DNA of 64,000 bases from Gliomastix tumulicola (lineage: Eukaryota > Ascomycota > Sordariomycetes > Hypocreales > Bionectriaceae). How positions within the stretch are numbered: position 1 is the first letter of the stretch; every line of letters starts with the position of its first letter. The translations under genes were made by a program, and so were the position numbers. The stretch is taken from the NCBI GenBank assembly GCA_001599755.1, contig BCHX01000008.1, positions 3,038,001-3,102,000 on the forward strand, in the 5' to 3' direction. Below the pieces are notes generated by a model. It was not told the DNA's origin, searched no databases, and worked only from the letters and a program-made list of their open reading frames with translations. Shown piece after piece: positions 33,835 to 45,180 of the stretch.

Positions 33835-35202
33835 ATGCTATCCTCCAAGCTCTGGCTTAATTCTGCGTTCCTTTCGCTTTTGGTTGGGCTGCTGGTCACC
33901 CTAGAGCTGGCCAAAGCCGACAACCCGATCATCCAGACCGTTTACACCGCTGACCCATCGCCGATCATCCATGATGGCCGTGTCTACATCTTTACCAGCC
34001 ATGATGAAGACACCGCGAGGAACTGGTACGAAATGCGCGACTGGCGTCTGTTCTCGTCTGCAGACATGGTCAACTGGCAGCATCATCCGTCCCCAATGAG
34101 CCTCAAGACATTCAGCTGGGCTACTGTTGACGCATGGGCCGGACAAGTTGTCGCACGCAACGGAAAGTTCTACTACTACGTCCCAGTCAACAGAGGTCCG
34201 ACCTGGGCGACATTTTCGATCGGCGTTGGCGTAAGCGACACCATCGAGGGTCCATATGTCGACGCTATCGGTGGCCCCCTCCTCAGCAATGGTCAATTTG
34301 ATCCCACCGTTTTCATAGACGACGATGATGGTCAGGCCTACCTGTACTGGGGAAATCCAGACTTGTTCTACGTCAAACTGAACGAGGACATGATCTCGTA
34401 CTCTGGCGACATTGTTCAGGTGCCCCTCACGGTTGAAGGATTCGGCGATCGTGGCAACGGACATACGATGTTCCAAGAGGGCCCTTGGCTACACAAGCAT
34501 AACGGCATCTACTACCTGGTGTATGCCGCTGTCTGCTGCCCTGAAAATATCCAGTATTCGACCGCCCCGAGTCCCACGGGGCCCTGGACCTACGGGGGCG
34601 TGGCCATGGCCACTGGAGGCTCGAGCGATACGAACCACGTGGGGATCATCGAATTCCAAGGCACCCAGTACTTCTTTTACCACAACGACGCTCTGCCCGG
34701 TGGATACTCCTACAAGCGCTCAGTCTGTCTCGAGAGCTTCAGCTATGGCGACGATGGCTCTATCCCCGAGATCCCGATGACTCTGGAGGGCCCAGCGCAG
34801 GTTGGCGTTCTGGACCCATTCGTCCGTCAAGAAGCCGAGACTATGGCGTTTTCCAGCGGCGTGGAGACTGAAGTCACGAGCGACGGCGTCATGAGCCTCG
34901 CGTTCATCAATAATGGTGATTACGTGAAGCTCAGAGGCGTTGATTTTGCTGATGGAGCAAAGTCCTTCAGCGCCACTGTTGCCTCTGCAACCGGCGGCGG
35001 CGCGATTGAGCTGCACCTGGATAGTCTCGACGGTAGTATCATTGGGACTTGCACCGTCTCAAATACTGGCGGCTGGTGGACTTGGACAACAGTGACCTGC
35101 CCGATTGGCGCCGCTGCTGTTGGCACGCATGATCTGTTCTTCAAGTACGTCGGGGAGGGGAATGGCTACCTGTTCAACATTGATTGGTGGCAGTTCTCGT
35201 GA
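33835..35202 (+). CDS. Secreted glycoside hydrolase family 43 with CBM6
   Basis: A single exon of 455 residues. Residues 1-28 are a signal peptide ending AKA. The GH43 five-blade propeller shows the three catalytic positions: Asp40 (TADPSP, base), Asp156 (QFDPTVFIDDDDG, pKa modulator) and Glu215 (FQEGPWLHKHNGIYYLVYAA, acid). The C-terminal CBM6 jelly roll starts at about residue 330 (RQEAETMAFSSGV) and ends FNIDWWQFS. The enzyme should act on arabinan, arabinoxylan or related hemicellulose outside the cell. The subfamily cannot be fixed by eye. A GH3 relic follows 280 bp downstream. Confidence 0.9.
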   Translation: MLSSKLWLNSAFLSLLVGLLVTLELAKADNPIIQTVYTADPSPIIHDGRVYIFTSHDEDTARNWYEMRDWRLFSSADMVNWQHHPSPMSLKTFSWATVDAWAGQVVARNGKFYYYVPVNRGPTWATFSIGVGVSDTIEGPYVDAIGGPLLSNGQFDPTVFIDDDDGQAYLYWGNPDLFYVKLNEDMISYSGDIVQVPLTVEGFGDRGNGHTMFQEGPWLHKHNGIYYLVYAAVCCPENIQYSTAPSPTGPWTYGGVAMATGGSSDTNHVGIIEFQGTQYFFYHNDALPGGYSYKRSVCLESFSYGDDGSIPEIPMTLEGPAQVGVLDPFVRQEAETMAFSSGVETEVTSDGVMSLAFINNGDYVKLRGVDFADGAKSFSATVASATGGGAIELHLDSLDGSIIGTCTVSNTGGWWTWTTVTCPIGAAAVGTHDLFFKYVGEGNGYLFNIDWWQFS

Positions 35203-35479
35203 CGGATGAGTAGGCTGCGTCCAGTCTATGGTGTCTAGTCTAGCTTTGTGCTTGAAGGACTTTGGGGGAATGGGGGGAGGGGGGAACTCGTTATTTTATT
35301 CCATGAATGGCTCCTCCGAAACAATATCTCTTGCTCTTGCTCCTTGTGCTATTTGGGTGATGATGCTATACCCACGATGCACGCTGGCGAACTGTAGGGT
35401 ACTGTCCTAGGTCTCTGGATCGCCCAGTAAGGCTAGGATAGAAAAAATAGCAATGAAGAAGTCCGGCGTGTACGAGTAG

Positions 35480-35716
35480 CTAGGCATCCACTCGATCGAA
35501 AACGCACCATCTCGGGTAGGCGTCGAGGTGGACGAGGATGTACTCCACGAAGTGTATCTGCCGCACTCCAAGAGCATTGTAGATGCCGGGGTGTCGTCCG
35601 TCATGTCTGCGTACAACTCGGTCCATGGAGAATGGGCTGGGCAGAGCCGAGCCTTACTATGGGATATTCTACGCACCAAGTGGGACTGTCAACCGCCAGC
35701 GACGCTCCCCGTCTAG
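35480..35716 (+). pseudogene. GH3 beta-glucosidase fragment
   Basis: An open stretch without a start codon reads SIENAPSRVGVEVDEDVLHE, then YLPHSKSIVDAG and SVMSAYNSVHGEWAGQSRAL, then LLWDILRTKW. This matches the N-terminal catalytic domain of GH3 beta-glucosidases, where SAYNSVNGEWAGQ and the ILRxxWGF stretch are typical. Both ends are missing: a stop lies just before it and the reading is lost after RTKW. About 60-70 residues remain of a protein that is normally over 700. It is in the same orientation as the GH43 gene. Confidence 0.75.
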
Positions 35717-36059
35717 GCCTTGGTGAGGCGATAGGAAAGGACATGAAGGAATCGACACGTAGCCCCCGGGACTTTTGGATTTACGCCTCGTACGGCTCTT
35801 TCTGCCTTGGGGAGTGCCTACTTAGTGACAGTGCAAACCGAGTGATATATTGGGGCGGAGTCATCCTTCTGTCACCGAACCCCCCACCCTCCTTGTCAGA
35901 CGCAACTCCGCCTCACTCATGTTGGGTGGCTTTGCGCCTGACATGTAGCACTTGGGCAGCAATCTTTGGTCGAGCTTCGTACTGGAGGGAAAAAAAAAAA
36001 AAAACTCAAACCTCCCGTCAATTTCCTCACTGTTGCCCCCGATCACTCACAGTACCGAA

Positions 36060-36087
36060 AGGCCTGTGACCGCAGGCCTGTGACCGC
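36060..36087. repeat. 14-bp tandem duplication
   Basis: The 14-mer AGGCCTGTGACCGC occurs twice in direct succession, nine bases before the ATG of the ankyrin-type gene. It looks like a recent slippage or repair event. Confidence 0.8.
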
Positions 36088-36095
36088 TTCAGAGC

Positions 36096-39000
36096 ATGGC
36101 GGCATTCCCAGGCACCACGGTCGGCGGCCTCTCCTCCACCATTCAGATCTGCGACAGGATTGCTGAATACATTCACGAGTACCATACCCGCGATGACCAG
36201 CTCGGCACCCTGTTGCGCCGGGCGCAGCACCTCAGACAACTGCTCACACGACTCGACGAGCTCGCCCAGACCTTTGCATCGACGCAGCCCGAGACGAGCC
36301 ACACTCTGGCAACGGCCATACGCACTTGTGAGATAGAGCTTGAAAGTCTCAAGGGCCTCGCACATGAGCTAGCGCCCAGCCATCATTCGCTCCTGAACGA
36401 CGATACAAAGGGCAAAATGAAGGAGACGCTGAAAAGGATGAAGTTTCCACTCAAGAGCTCGGACATCAATAAGCTCACGACTCGTCTGGAGAAGGCATCT
36501 GGGGTTCTGTCAATCGCGATTAGCTGTTTGCAACTGGAGTCACAATCCAGTCTCAGCTCGGGTCAGGCGGTGCTGCAGAGCGATCTGGACAAGCTCAGCG
36601 GCCGCGTGGAAGAGATGCACTTGATGATGCAGTCCTGGAATGGCATGCCGCCTCATGAGAAGGGCAGAGAGATTATGGAGGCGGCTAAGACTGCGCCCTC
36701 GGCCCTGCGGGATGTATGCGATGCTGTCGTGCACGTCGCGGCATCAACACATGAAAATGGAAGCGTCGCCATTCCAAACCAAGAGCACAGAGCATCTTTG
36801 AGGCCGTGCGGCTGTCGCCCCAAGCGCTACAAATCCAGTACCTTCTCACCTTCACGCTCCTGGTTTTCGATATGGCAGGAACTTGTGGAGGACAGAACTC
36901 ACCATCCCGGCTGTTCCTATTCGCAGTTGAAACCTGCAGAGATAAGCCGGACTACTGCCTTCGCATACGCGGGCCTCAGGAGATATCTGTCGATGGTAAT
37001 TTCCATTGGCTTTCGAACCAACTACGGAGCGGGAGGGTTCAGTATCTCCCCACTGCTACAGTATCAGCGCATGGTAGAGACGGATAAGTCACCTGCCTTT
37101 GTCCTTATCAATAGGGTCGTGGATGCTATGATTCACTGCGATACTGACTCACTAAGACTGCAAGTGGTTGATCGTGGTCTTGAGACACTGCGACACTTTT
37201 ACTTTAACAAACAGGCTGAGCCACTTGACGTCGAAGAGCATGGGGCCACTGTGCTCACTTTCCTTTGCTGGTATTCCTTGCTCTTCCAGGTAAGTCGATG
37301 AATTCCCATGACAAACTTTGGGACTTTGGTCCCAGAGGCACATATACTCACGCACGAAAAGCCTACCCTCTTGTGGAGAGCCCTAAATAAGCTTCTTGAC
37401 CTCGAGATCCCAACCCAAGGAGTAGGTCCGTACTCAATGGCTCAGTAAGTGACAAAAACTCTTCCTTGCTGTGCAGGTAGCGCAGGAAACTTATGCTGTT
37501 CTCGCAGGCCGGCTATGCACCACATTCTGGATTATTTTTATGAAAGGCATGAAGTTAGCTCCTCTGCCCATGACTTATCGAGACTTGTGATGCATTCCGA
37601 AAGAGACTTCATGCAATTCCACTACCATCGACGTTATGCCAGGAGGCATCCATTATCCCTTCTCTGTGGGTCTTCAGACCTGTGCGAAGAAGCAGCGCAA
37701 GGTTAGAGAACCGGACAAGTAGTCCAAGATTTCATCACATGGAATTATCTAACAGAACTGTAGTCTATGGTCTCGATAGCCCTTTAGCCACCGCAGTTAT
37801 TAGGCAAGACGCGACAAAACTTCAAAAGATACTGTCGAGAGGGAACGAATCGCCCTATTCTCTCATGGAGAATGAGGAACAACTCATCCATCTCGCCTTC
37901 TTTTGGCCTCGCGGACTTCAAATGCTCATTGAATCACCGTCAGCAACGGATATCAGCAAATATAAGGATGGTCCTGAGTGGGTAGCAAGAGCCATCAAAA
38001 CTAGTGGCTCGATCTGCAGCTTACAGGAGAAGAGTCTCGAAATGCTATGCGACGAACAGTGTATCTGCTCCAAGAGCTTGGTTTTCTTGCTGCAGGACCA
38101 ATGGCGCATCGATACCACCCATATAAAATGGGAAGATGCTTCATTGAAAGCCGTCTATGTCCTTCTGGATCATATCAAACAGTGGAGAGGGAGACTGACG
38201 AAGCTAGCCAGAGGAAGTCTTATCCCCGCTGAACAAGCAATCCTCGGTCTCAGCGGGGATGCGGTGTTGGACTATCATGCGTATGACGCGATCACGCTTC
38301 TTCGTCAGCGTGGCGTGGACGCTGGAGAACGGCTTGGCATGAATGTCGATGATTATCGGCTGAAAGGGTCGCTGCAGTAAGAAATCCTTTTACCTCACGT
38401 CTCTGTTATCGCCATCAGTAGCTGACTTGTTACAAACTATGTAGCCACCAAAAGTCTTCAATATACCATCAACTCAGGACGAAACCAGTGGCGGAAATCG
38501 CCTTCAATCTTGGGTTTAAGGATGTCGCATGCCCGAATGAGCTAGGACTCGATCCGCTTGACCAGATCGCCCGACGCGCTCCTTTGAGCTCACCTTATTT
38601 CACCATCTACGGGGATCTCGAAGTTGTAAGATACATGTCGTGGCTTGTTGAGAAAGGTGCGAACCTCTGGCATCTTCTCAACTACGCTGGGGAGCATGTA
38701 GATGGTTCATTTCCGATTCATACTACATCCCACCGGCTCATGGATTTGATGGGGGTGATCGGAGGCGGCCTTATGCACTGGCCGGTTGATTGGACACCAA
38801 TACTGAAGGATCCTGGTCAGGCTTGTACTGGCGACATGTGTCAATGTGGGTGTACTGGAGCTGACTTCGGCTGCTCCCCGCTTCTTATCTTCTTGAAACG
38901 TTACCTCGAACATACATTCTCCAGATTTGGGGCCCCAATAACGGCGGTCCGAAACTTGGAGGCTGGTTTCAAGAAGGAAGAGGAGATATCATCTCTGATT

Positions 39001-39477
39001 GCAAAACCGCTGATCCGCCTCGTGGCGTTCAAGGGGCTGAATCTGAGACACACATGTTGCTATGATCTCCTTAGCGACACACCAGACCCTCCAAGTTCAT
39101 ATGCTGACGACTTCGCCGAGATTCGTGAAGAGGATGCACCAGTCCTCAAGAAGCTTGAACAACTAGTTTCGAAGCTAGAAGCACGCTTCGACCAATGCAA
39201 CCTTACCATCTTCAGCTTCCTCGAGGCGGAGGGGCTTCAGTGTATTCAGGAGACGGTGAATGAAGTGAACGGTGCAGACCTCAGTGCAGAGGAGAAGTCT
39301 GGCATTGAGGACGCTGGGGTCAGACTTTGGCAAGGACCTGCCTTGAGTGACGATAGCGTGGGCATGGACGGTAATCTGAGGACTTATCCGTTGGAGCGAG
39401 CTCAAAGCTTTGATTTCTGGGCTCAAGAGTTTGAAAGAATCAAAAAGGGGGATTTTTCGAATTTGGACTTTAACTAA
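36096..39477 (+). CDS. HeLo-like/ankyrin-type protein, unknown function
   Basis: Five exons, 36096-37289, 37362-37444, 37508-37681, 37756-38376 and 38445-39477, give 1034 residues with all phases consistent. The N-terminal about 200 residues are helical (QICDRIAEYIHEY, LRRAQHLRQLLTRL) and resemble the fungal STAND-protein N-terminal domain. A Cys-rich stretch RPCGCRPKRYKS...HHPGC and GAGGFSISPLLQY are recurrent in that family. The second half has divergent ankyrin-like repeats (DSPLATAVIRQDATKLQKIL) and a CxCxC cluster, CTGDMCQCGCTGADFGC. No NACHT or NB-ARC nucleotide-binding domain is visible. An alternative reading near 36806-37087 with an extra intron was considered and rejected. It lies convergent to HET protein C. 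Confidence 0.75.
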
Positions 39478-39708
39478 ATAACTATGAAAGAATATTGAAC
39501 TCGGCATTTCAATGACAAAATATGCTACATAATGTTGGGGTAGCTCCTCGTTTGCCGAGCTGATATAGCTCTCCCACTCCTAACATATCCATAGTTTATT
39601 CTCCTGTATTTAAGAACGTGCGTCACAATAAATCAGTGCTCATGTGTGTGCGTAGAGCGGTCGGGGTCTGAGGCCCTGAGTTGAATGTCTCCTTTATTCT
39701 AGATTTCA

Positions 39709-42700
39709 CTACTCTAAGATAAACGTCATATGTTTGAAGTCACGTCGAGGCTTTGCAGAAGCCCAAGTCTTTGCGCAATGTGTTATCCCCACCCTCTGGG
39801 CACGAATTATGTTGTCTTCTCCCATACCGACAAAGGTAATCAAGAGATAGGTCTTACGACCTAGAGGGAATCCAAAGATTTGATTTAACTCATGAGGAGT
39901 GTGATCAGTTTTCTGCGGCCAAGTGATATGAACAGCTGACTCGTCGCCTGACACGAATAGATCACAGTCATCCGGGAGTGCGGTTTGGGCTCTCCATTGA
40001 AAACGCTTCCTCTTTGGAACGACTGGCGCTGGCACCCACTCGGAAGGGCGGGAACGGTCTTCCACCATTCTTGACCTGGTGACTACGCTGACCGCGAAGA
40101 CCTTTGTTTGGACAATCAGGTGCCTCGGGCTGGAGGAGCCTAGAGGGGCGTTCCGCCAGGAGCCCGCGGGTCGCGTCGTCGCGCCGTCGGCGATGAGGAT
40201 GCTTGTGTTCTTCGTATCTGCATCGAGCCCATCCAAGCCATCCTCCAGCCACCGGACTGGGCCTTCCCAGCCGGCCCAGGACCAAGTCGGGAACTCAGCC
40301 CGACGCTGCAGCGCACGCTTGCCGGCCCCGTGGGACCACATGAGACCGCGGTGTATATCAAAGCGAGCAGCTCCGCTCATGTTGCTCTCCTCAAATACCG
40401 GGACCCCGTAGAGGTGGTGTATCGGGTAGCTCTCGGCGGCGAATCGGTTCAGGATGGTCTCAGCGGCAGCGAGCGAGTCGGAGCTCACGGAGAGGCTGCG
40501 TTTCGTGTACTGGTGGACGTGGTGCTCGAAGAGCTTGACTGTCAAGCTCCATTTGGGCCTTTCGCCCTCACGCCAAGGCCCGACCCTCAGAAACTCATCA
40601 GCTGGAGTTTTCTTTAGGAATTCGTCCTTGAGTGTTTCAAACAGCTTCACGTTCTTGCTTGCTTCGGCCAACGGAACGGGCGCGGGCCTGCTGAGACCCT
40701 CCAGACAAGTACCCCTAGGACACTGATAGACGACTTGGTGATCCGTGAAAATGAGCCTATGCGAGGAGAAAAACTCTTCTTGGTATGTCCAACCACGGGT
40801 TCGGTAGACCGAATTTTGGAGGAAGCCATCGAGGTCCATCCAAGGTTCAACAAACCCATGGGCTCCGAGACCAAAAGAGTGCTGTTTCTTGCGGTGCGGC
40901 CTAGCCCCCATACCAGGCAGGCCATACTCGGCATCTGTTCCTGCAACCGCAAGAATGGTCAAAGCTGCGTGCTTGTAGATAAGATCCATGCTAGCTATCT
41001 GACCATGCCGGAATCGGGGGTCGGACGAGATGCAGTACATGTCGATCCAGATGTACCTGAAGCCCAGCTGCAGGGCTGCTTTCATGGCATCGTTGATCGT
41101 GGCTGGTCGGTCCTTGGGGAGATCATACGGACGGTGACGATCGGCCGGCTGATAGGCTGCTACCTTGGCGCCCCAGACATAGCTCAGTGCCACATATCTT
41201 CTTCTGTATCCCGCTTCGACTACCGACTCCGTTTCACAGTCAATCAGTGACAGTTTACCGCTTGCTTTGTCCGATACTCTTTGTTCGGTACAGCTCTGTG
41301 TTGAGCAATCAGCAATCCAAGAACGGATCACATCGAAATTGATGGATGAATCGTTTTGAATCCTCCTCCCACTGATGTGTAGCCACGGGAGAAGGCGAGG
41401 AGACGTATCAGCGGTTACGAAGAAGCGCGGCTGTCTTGGTGTCTGGAGTATGTCGGAACCTAGTAGCGGTCTTGAAGCGCCTGGGATGACGGCAAAGAAA
41501 GGTGTATCCTGCGTTGCAGTTGGTCTGAACATGGACAGTTCCTTATCTCGTAGCGATTTCACCAGCGCCATATGAGCAGAAGAGTACCGCCCTGATCTCC
41601 CTGATTTTAGATCCTCGAGAACGCCTTCAAAACCTATATCACCTGTGTTCACCGTTAATACAGGTGCTGGCGACGGTATTGCAATATAGGCAAAGGGGTG
41701 TGCGGATATCATATCATGCACCTACCTAAAGACTCTCGACTGGCTCGCATACGATCTTCGAATTGGTCCTCCGTTTCGTGAAACGGGAGATTAAATAGGA
41801 CGCCGAACCCCGAGAGCGCATGCAGATGATAGTCATACGTGTTGGAATCGCCTTGCGTCATGGCGAATAGGAACTGGCACATCCGGCACGCGGCGTGCGG
41901 ACGAATGTGTTGAACTGCACCAACATAGATAGACTCCACAAAGCCGTATATGGTTCTGCTCCTGCCGGCTCCGGAGTCTGATACTGGAAAATGTAGCGGG
42001 CCGATGCGAGTCATGTAGATCCTGTAGCACTGGAGGCAGAGTTGCCCGGCGAGGTGGAGCGTTTCCGCCTCCCCGGATAGCAAAGCTTCTTGGGCCGAGG
42101 CCGTACCGATGCTGTGCGTATCTTCTCGAGATGATGATGATGATGATAATGACTGGCAACTGCTTTCACCAGGCATGGGGGGAAATACCTCGGGCTTAGT
42201 AGGGTACCTAGTATGCTGAGTTAATGGGAGGGGGAGGCGAAGACGAGACAGAACAGACACTTCAACGAAAAGACCCAACCACTCACAGTACTGAGCTGCG
42301 GAACCAGCCCTGTTCCCTGTCCCCGTGACCAACAACGCGGACTTGAATGTTCCCCGAATATCTGCGCGAGAGCTCAGGGTGGACGAGTAAGGAGATCTGT
42401 TCGTGTAAAGGGCGGTGGCAGAATTCAGGATCGGCGCCCAGCGCCTTTGCCATATTCTTCCCGATCCATCCGTCATCATCTCTCCTAGAGCTCGCGCGAG
42501 TTACATCCTCGGCGTGCTCGAGTGCGTTGCGGACATCCAGTGGTAGGGCAGCCTCATAGGCTACTATGATGTCGCACCGTCCGTCGTAATAGACGTGGCA
42601 ATCCACCGTAAACCCCAGGAAGCTGGAGATTCGGTCACTAAGCCCCTTCGCCTTGGGTTCAATACGACTGGCGAGATCCGTGAGTGTCTGTGGGCTAGGT

Positions 42701-42759
42701 TCAGCCCCAGGGCGGGATTGGAGCCAGGATAGCTCGCAACATTCCGTTGTATAAGCCAT
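39709..42759 (-). CDS. HET domain protein C with long N-terminal extension
   Basis: Three exons, 42759-42287, 42207-41726 and 41642-39709, give 962 residues; phases 2 and 1 both match. The HET domain is central: YVALSYVWG at about 468-476 and YIWIDMYCISSDPRFRHG at about 515-532, then KHAALTILAVAGTDAEYGLPG and TRGWTYQEEFFS. Ahead of it are about 320 residues with a double CxxC region (CLQCYRIY...CRMCQF), known from the start of many HET proteins, and an exon (residues 1-158) of no known type. The C-terminus ends with a conserved short-helix region. If the first exon were a separate gene, the HET protein would start near residue 160; the phase match argues against that. Confidence 0.8.
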
Positions 42760-43772
42760 GCGCCCAGACGTTGTGATTTTTCAAACACGCTTTTCTTGAC
42801 TCTCGTCTGTTATATGCAAGGATAGATATAAGGGAGGAAGACTTAAGACGGGCTGGTAGGGTCGCATTTATGTTGAGGAAGAGCCATGTTTGCGTTCTCT
42901 ACACAGCCCCCTAAACGGGGCTGTGCATTTTTAGCCACTCATAAGGCATACTCAAGCCTGCTAGTACGTGAGGTGTCTAGATCTTATGTCGTATAGAGAC
43001 ACACTCTTGCTGAGCCCCCATACCTGGCCACCTACTTCCATTTCCTTCACTGGTTAAGAAGTCAAAGGAACCGTTAAGATTTAAGGCCGATAAAGTAGGT
43101 ACGTTTCGCAGGTTTGTTGCGTTGGGAGGGGTAATCTGATAGCAGGCAAACAGAGGTGGGACTGCTACTGGGACACTAGCCGAGGAACTACGGGAAACGG
43201 AGGAATGCATCAGGGCCTAAGGCACCGACTGCTCTAATTTGTCCGTAATTTCTTCACTTCGTCATCCTGACTTCTGGACATCCCCTTGCGTAATTAGTGA
43301 TTATCCTTGTCATCAAACAAGTAGCCGCATCCTCCCCGCCTCCACACGCCAAATACCCGTCGGCTCGGATATATCCAGCCCCCTCAACACTGTGCCAGAT
43401 ACTCCAGCTTCGCCTCTTCCTCCACGATTATTAGTCTCGATAATGACAGCTAAGATCGTAGACCAGCCTAGACCAATGCCGGCAGATACATACGGACCGG
43501 ATCGTAAGCTACCGCGGCGGTGAAATGTGTTCCGTCCCGTTCAAGATTCACCGTGACCCCCGAGAGTCCGAGTCGTCGAGTATTGAAGCAATACGGGAGT
43601 CTTGGCTGGTTCTGGCTAAACGGAGTATCGGATATGAGAAGAGTCTGGAAGGGGGGTGGGATGACCCGGAAGGAGGAGCATGTCCAGTATAAGTATCGGG
43701 GATGACTATCACTCGTTTCAAGTTCATCTTCCAACCAACTCAAGCTCTAAACTCGTCAACGATCATCCAATC
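42760..43772. promoter_or_regulatory. Divergent promoter, HET protein C / pectin lyase A
   Basis: No gene supported in this 1-kb stretch. A TATAAG box at 43688-43693 lies 85 bp upstream of the pectin lyase ATG. Confidence 0.45.
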
Positions 43773-45180
43773 ATGCAAACCACTCTTGCTACTCTGCTGG
43801 CTCTTGCCGGGACGCTTCAACTGGCCGCCGGTCAGGTTGTGGGCAAGCCCTTTGGTATGGCTTTCCCCTACGAGCTCCTTGTTGCTGCATCTATAGCCCG
43901 TGCTGATCAATGAAAACAGGCTTCGCTACTGGCGTCACCGGCGGAGGCAATGCCGCTCCTGCTGTGCCGTCAAACATCGCCCAGTAAGCCACCTATTCCC
44001 CAATATTTCGAAATTTTGAATGCATCAGAGGCATCCTAACTCCCCTTTGCCCAGACTCAAGTCCTGGCTAGCAGACGACACCCCTCGCGTCATCAGGATC
44101 GACAAGACCTTCAACTTCATCGGCTCCGAGGGCACTGTCACCGAGCAGGGCTGCCGGCTCAACAATGGCCAGTGCACGGCGGCCAACGGAGGACAGGACA
44201 CCATCAAGACGGGCGGCTGCGATGCCAACGAGGTCCCTGTGACTGTCAAGTACGACAAGGCGAGCTACATCGGCATGGATGTCGGCAGCAACAAGAGCAT
44301 TGTCGGCGTTGGGAACAAGGGCATTCTGTATGGAAAGGGCCTGCGTTTCAAGGCTGGTGCGAAGAATGTCATCATCCAAAACATCCATATTGACAACCTC
44401 AACCCCCAGTATGTGTGGGGAGGAGATGCCATCAGCCTGAACAACAACGATGGCGTGTGGATCGATCATGTCAAGGTACGACAGAGTATGAACAGCAACG
44501 AAGCAACTTTAATGACTAACACTTGGATCAGGTCTCAAGGACTGGAAGGCAGCATTACGTCTCGCAGTAAGTGATTCTATCTTTGATATAAGATACCTCC
44601 TATTCTGACGGCATGGCCCAACAGCTACGAGGCTTCGCGGGTGACCATCTCCCACACGGAATTCGACGGCGTCACTCCCTACTCCCACTCCTGCAACAAC
44701 GACCACTACTGGACCATCATCATCGGCGGCAACGGCGACCGCATCACCATGTTCGGCAACTGGCTGCACGACGTCTCCGGCCGCGCCCCCAAGATCGGCT
44801 CCTCGACCGGCACCCAGACCGTCCACGCCGTCAGCAACTACTTCTCCAGCGGCACGGGCCACAACTTCGACATCTCGTCCTCCGGCCGCGTCCTCATCGA
44901 GGGCAACGTCTTCGAGAACTGCAACACGCCCCTGACGTCCGCCAGCGATGGGCAGATCTACAACACGCCCAGCTACACGAACGAGGCGTACTGCAGCTCG
45001 TACCTCGGCCGCAACTGCGAGATGAATATCCTCACCAACTCGGCGTGGAGCTCGAAGCTTAATAATGGTGCTTTGAGTGCGTTCTCCTCGCAGAAGCAGT
45101 ATCTGGTGACTCCTAATGAGGTCACCACCGTTGCTGCGAGCGTCAAGGCGAACGCAGGTATCGGGAAGATCGGTAACTAA
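43773..45180 (+). CDS. Pectin lyase A (polysaccharide lyase family 1)
   Basis: Five exons, 43773-43854, 43920-43983, 44055-44475, 44532-44566 and 44625-45180, give 385 residues. Exon 4 is only 35 nt and codes VSRTGRQHYVS. Residues 1-19 are a signal peptide. Seen: the parallel beta-helix start KPFGFATGVTGGG, YVWGGDAISL, VWIDH, and the catalytic Arg254 in DVSGRAPKIG. The disulfide Cys residues and the SYLGRNC motif near the end match fungal pectin lyases (Pel), which cleave methyl-esterified pectin by beta-elimination, rather than Ca-dependent pectate lyases. It is convergent with pectin lyase B. Confidence 0.92.

Larger units (their letters stand above)
35203..36095. other. Intergenic with GH3 relic and ankyrin-gene leader
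   Basis: Apart from the GH3 fragment (35480-35716) no gene is supported. A run of A at about 35988-36004 and a 14-bp tandem duplication at 36060-36087 lie just upstream of the ankyrin-type gene. Confidence 0.5.

Noticed and set aside
36720..36990. An alternative frame (SIFEAVRLSPQALQIQY) with a possible extra intron in the ankyrin-type gene
   Set aside because: A GTATGC donor and AG acceptor would fit, but the main frame carries the family's Cys motif (CGCRPKR, HHPGC) and needs no intron; taking the intron would force a second frame change.
37445..37476. A 32-nt intron candidate in the ankyrin-type gene ending at TGTGCAG
   Set aside because: Too short, and it would place a stop (CAG-TAG) right after the junction; the acceptor at 37507 keeps frame.
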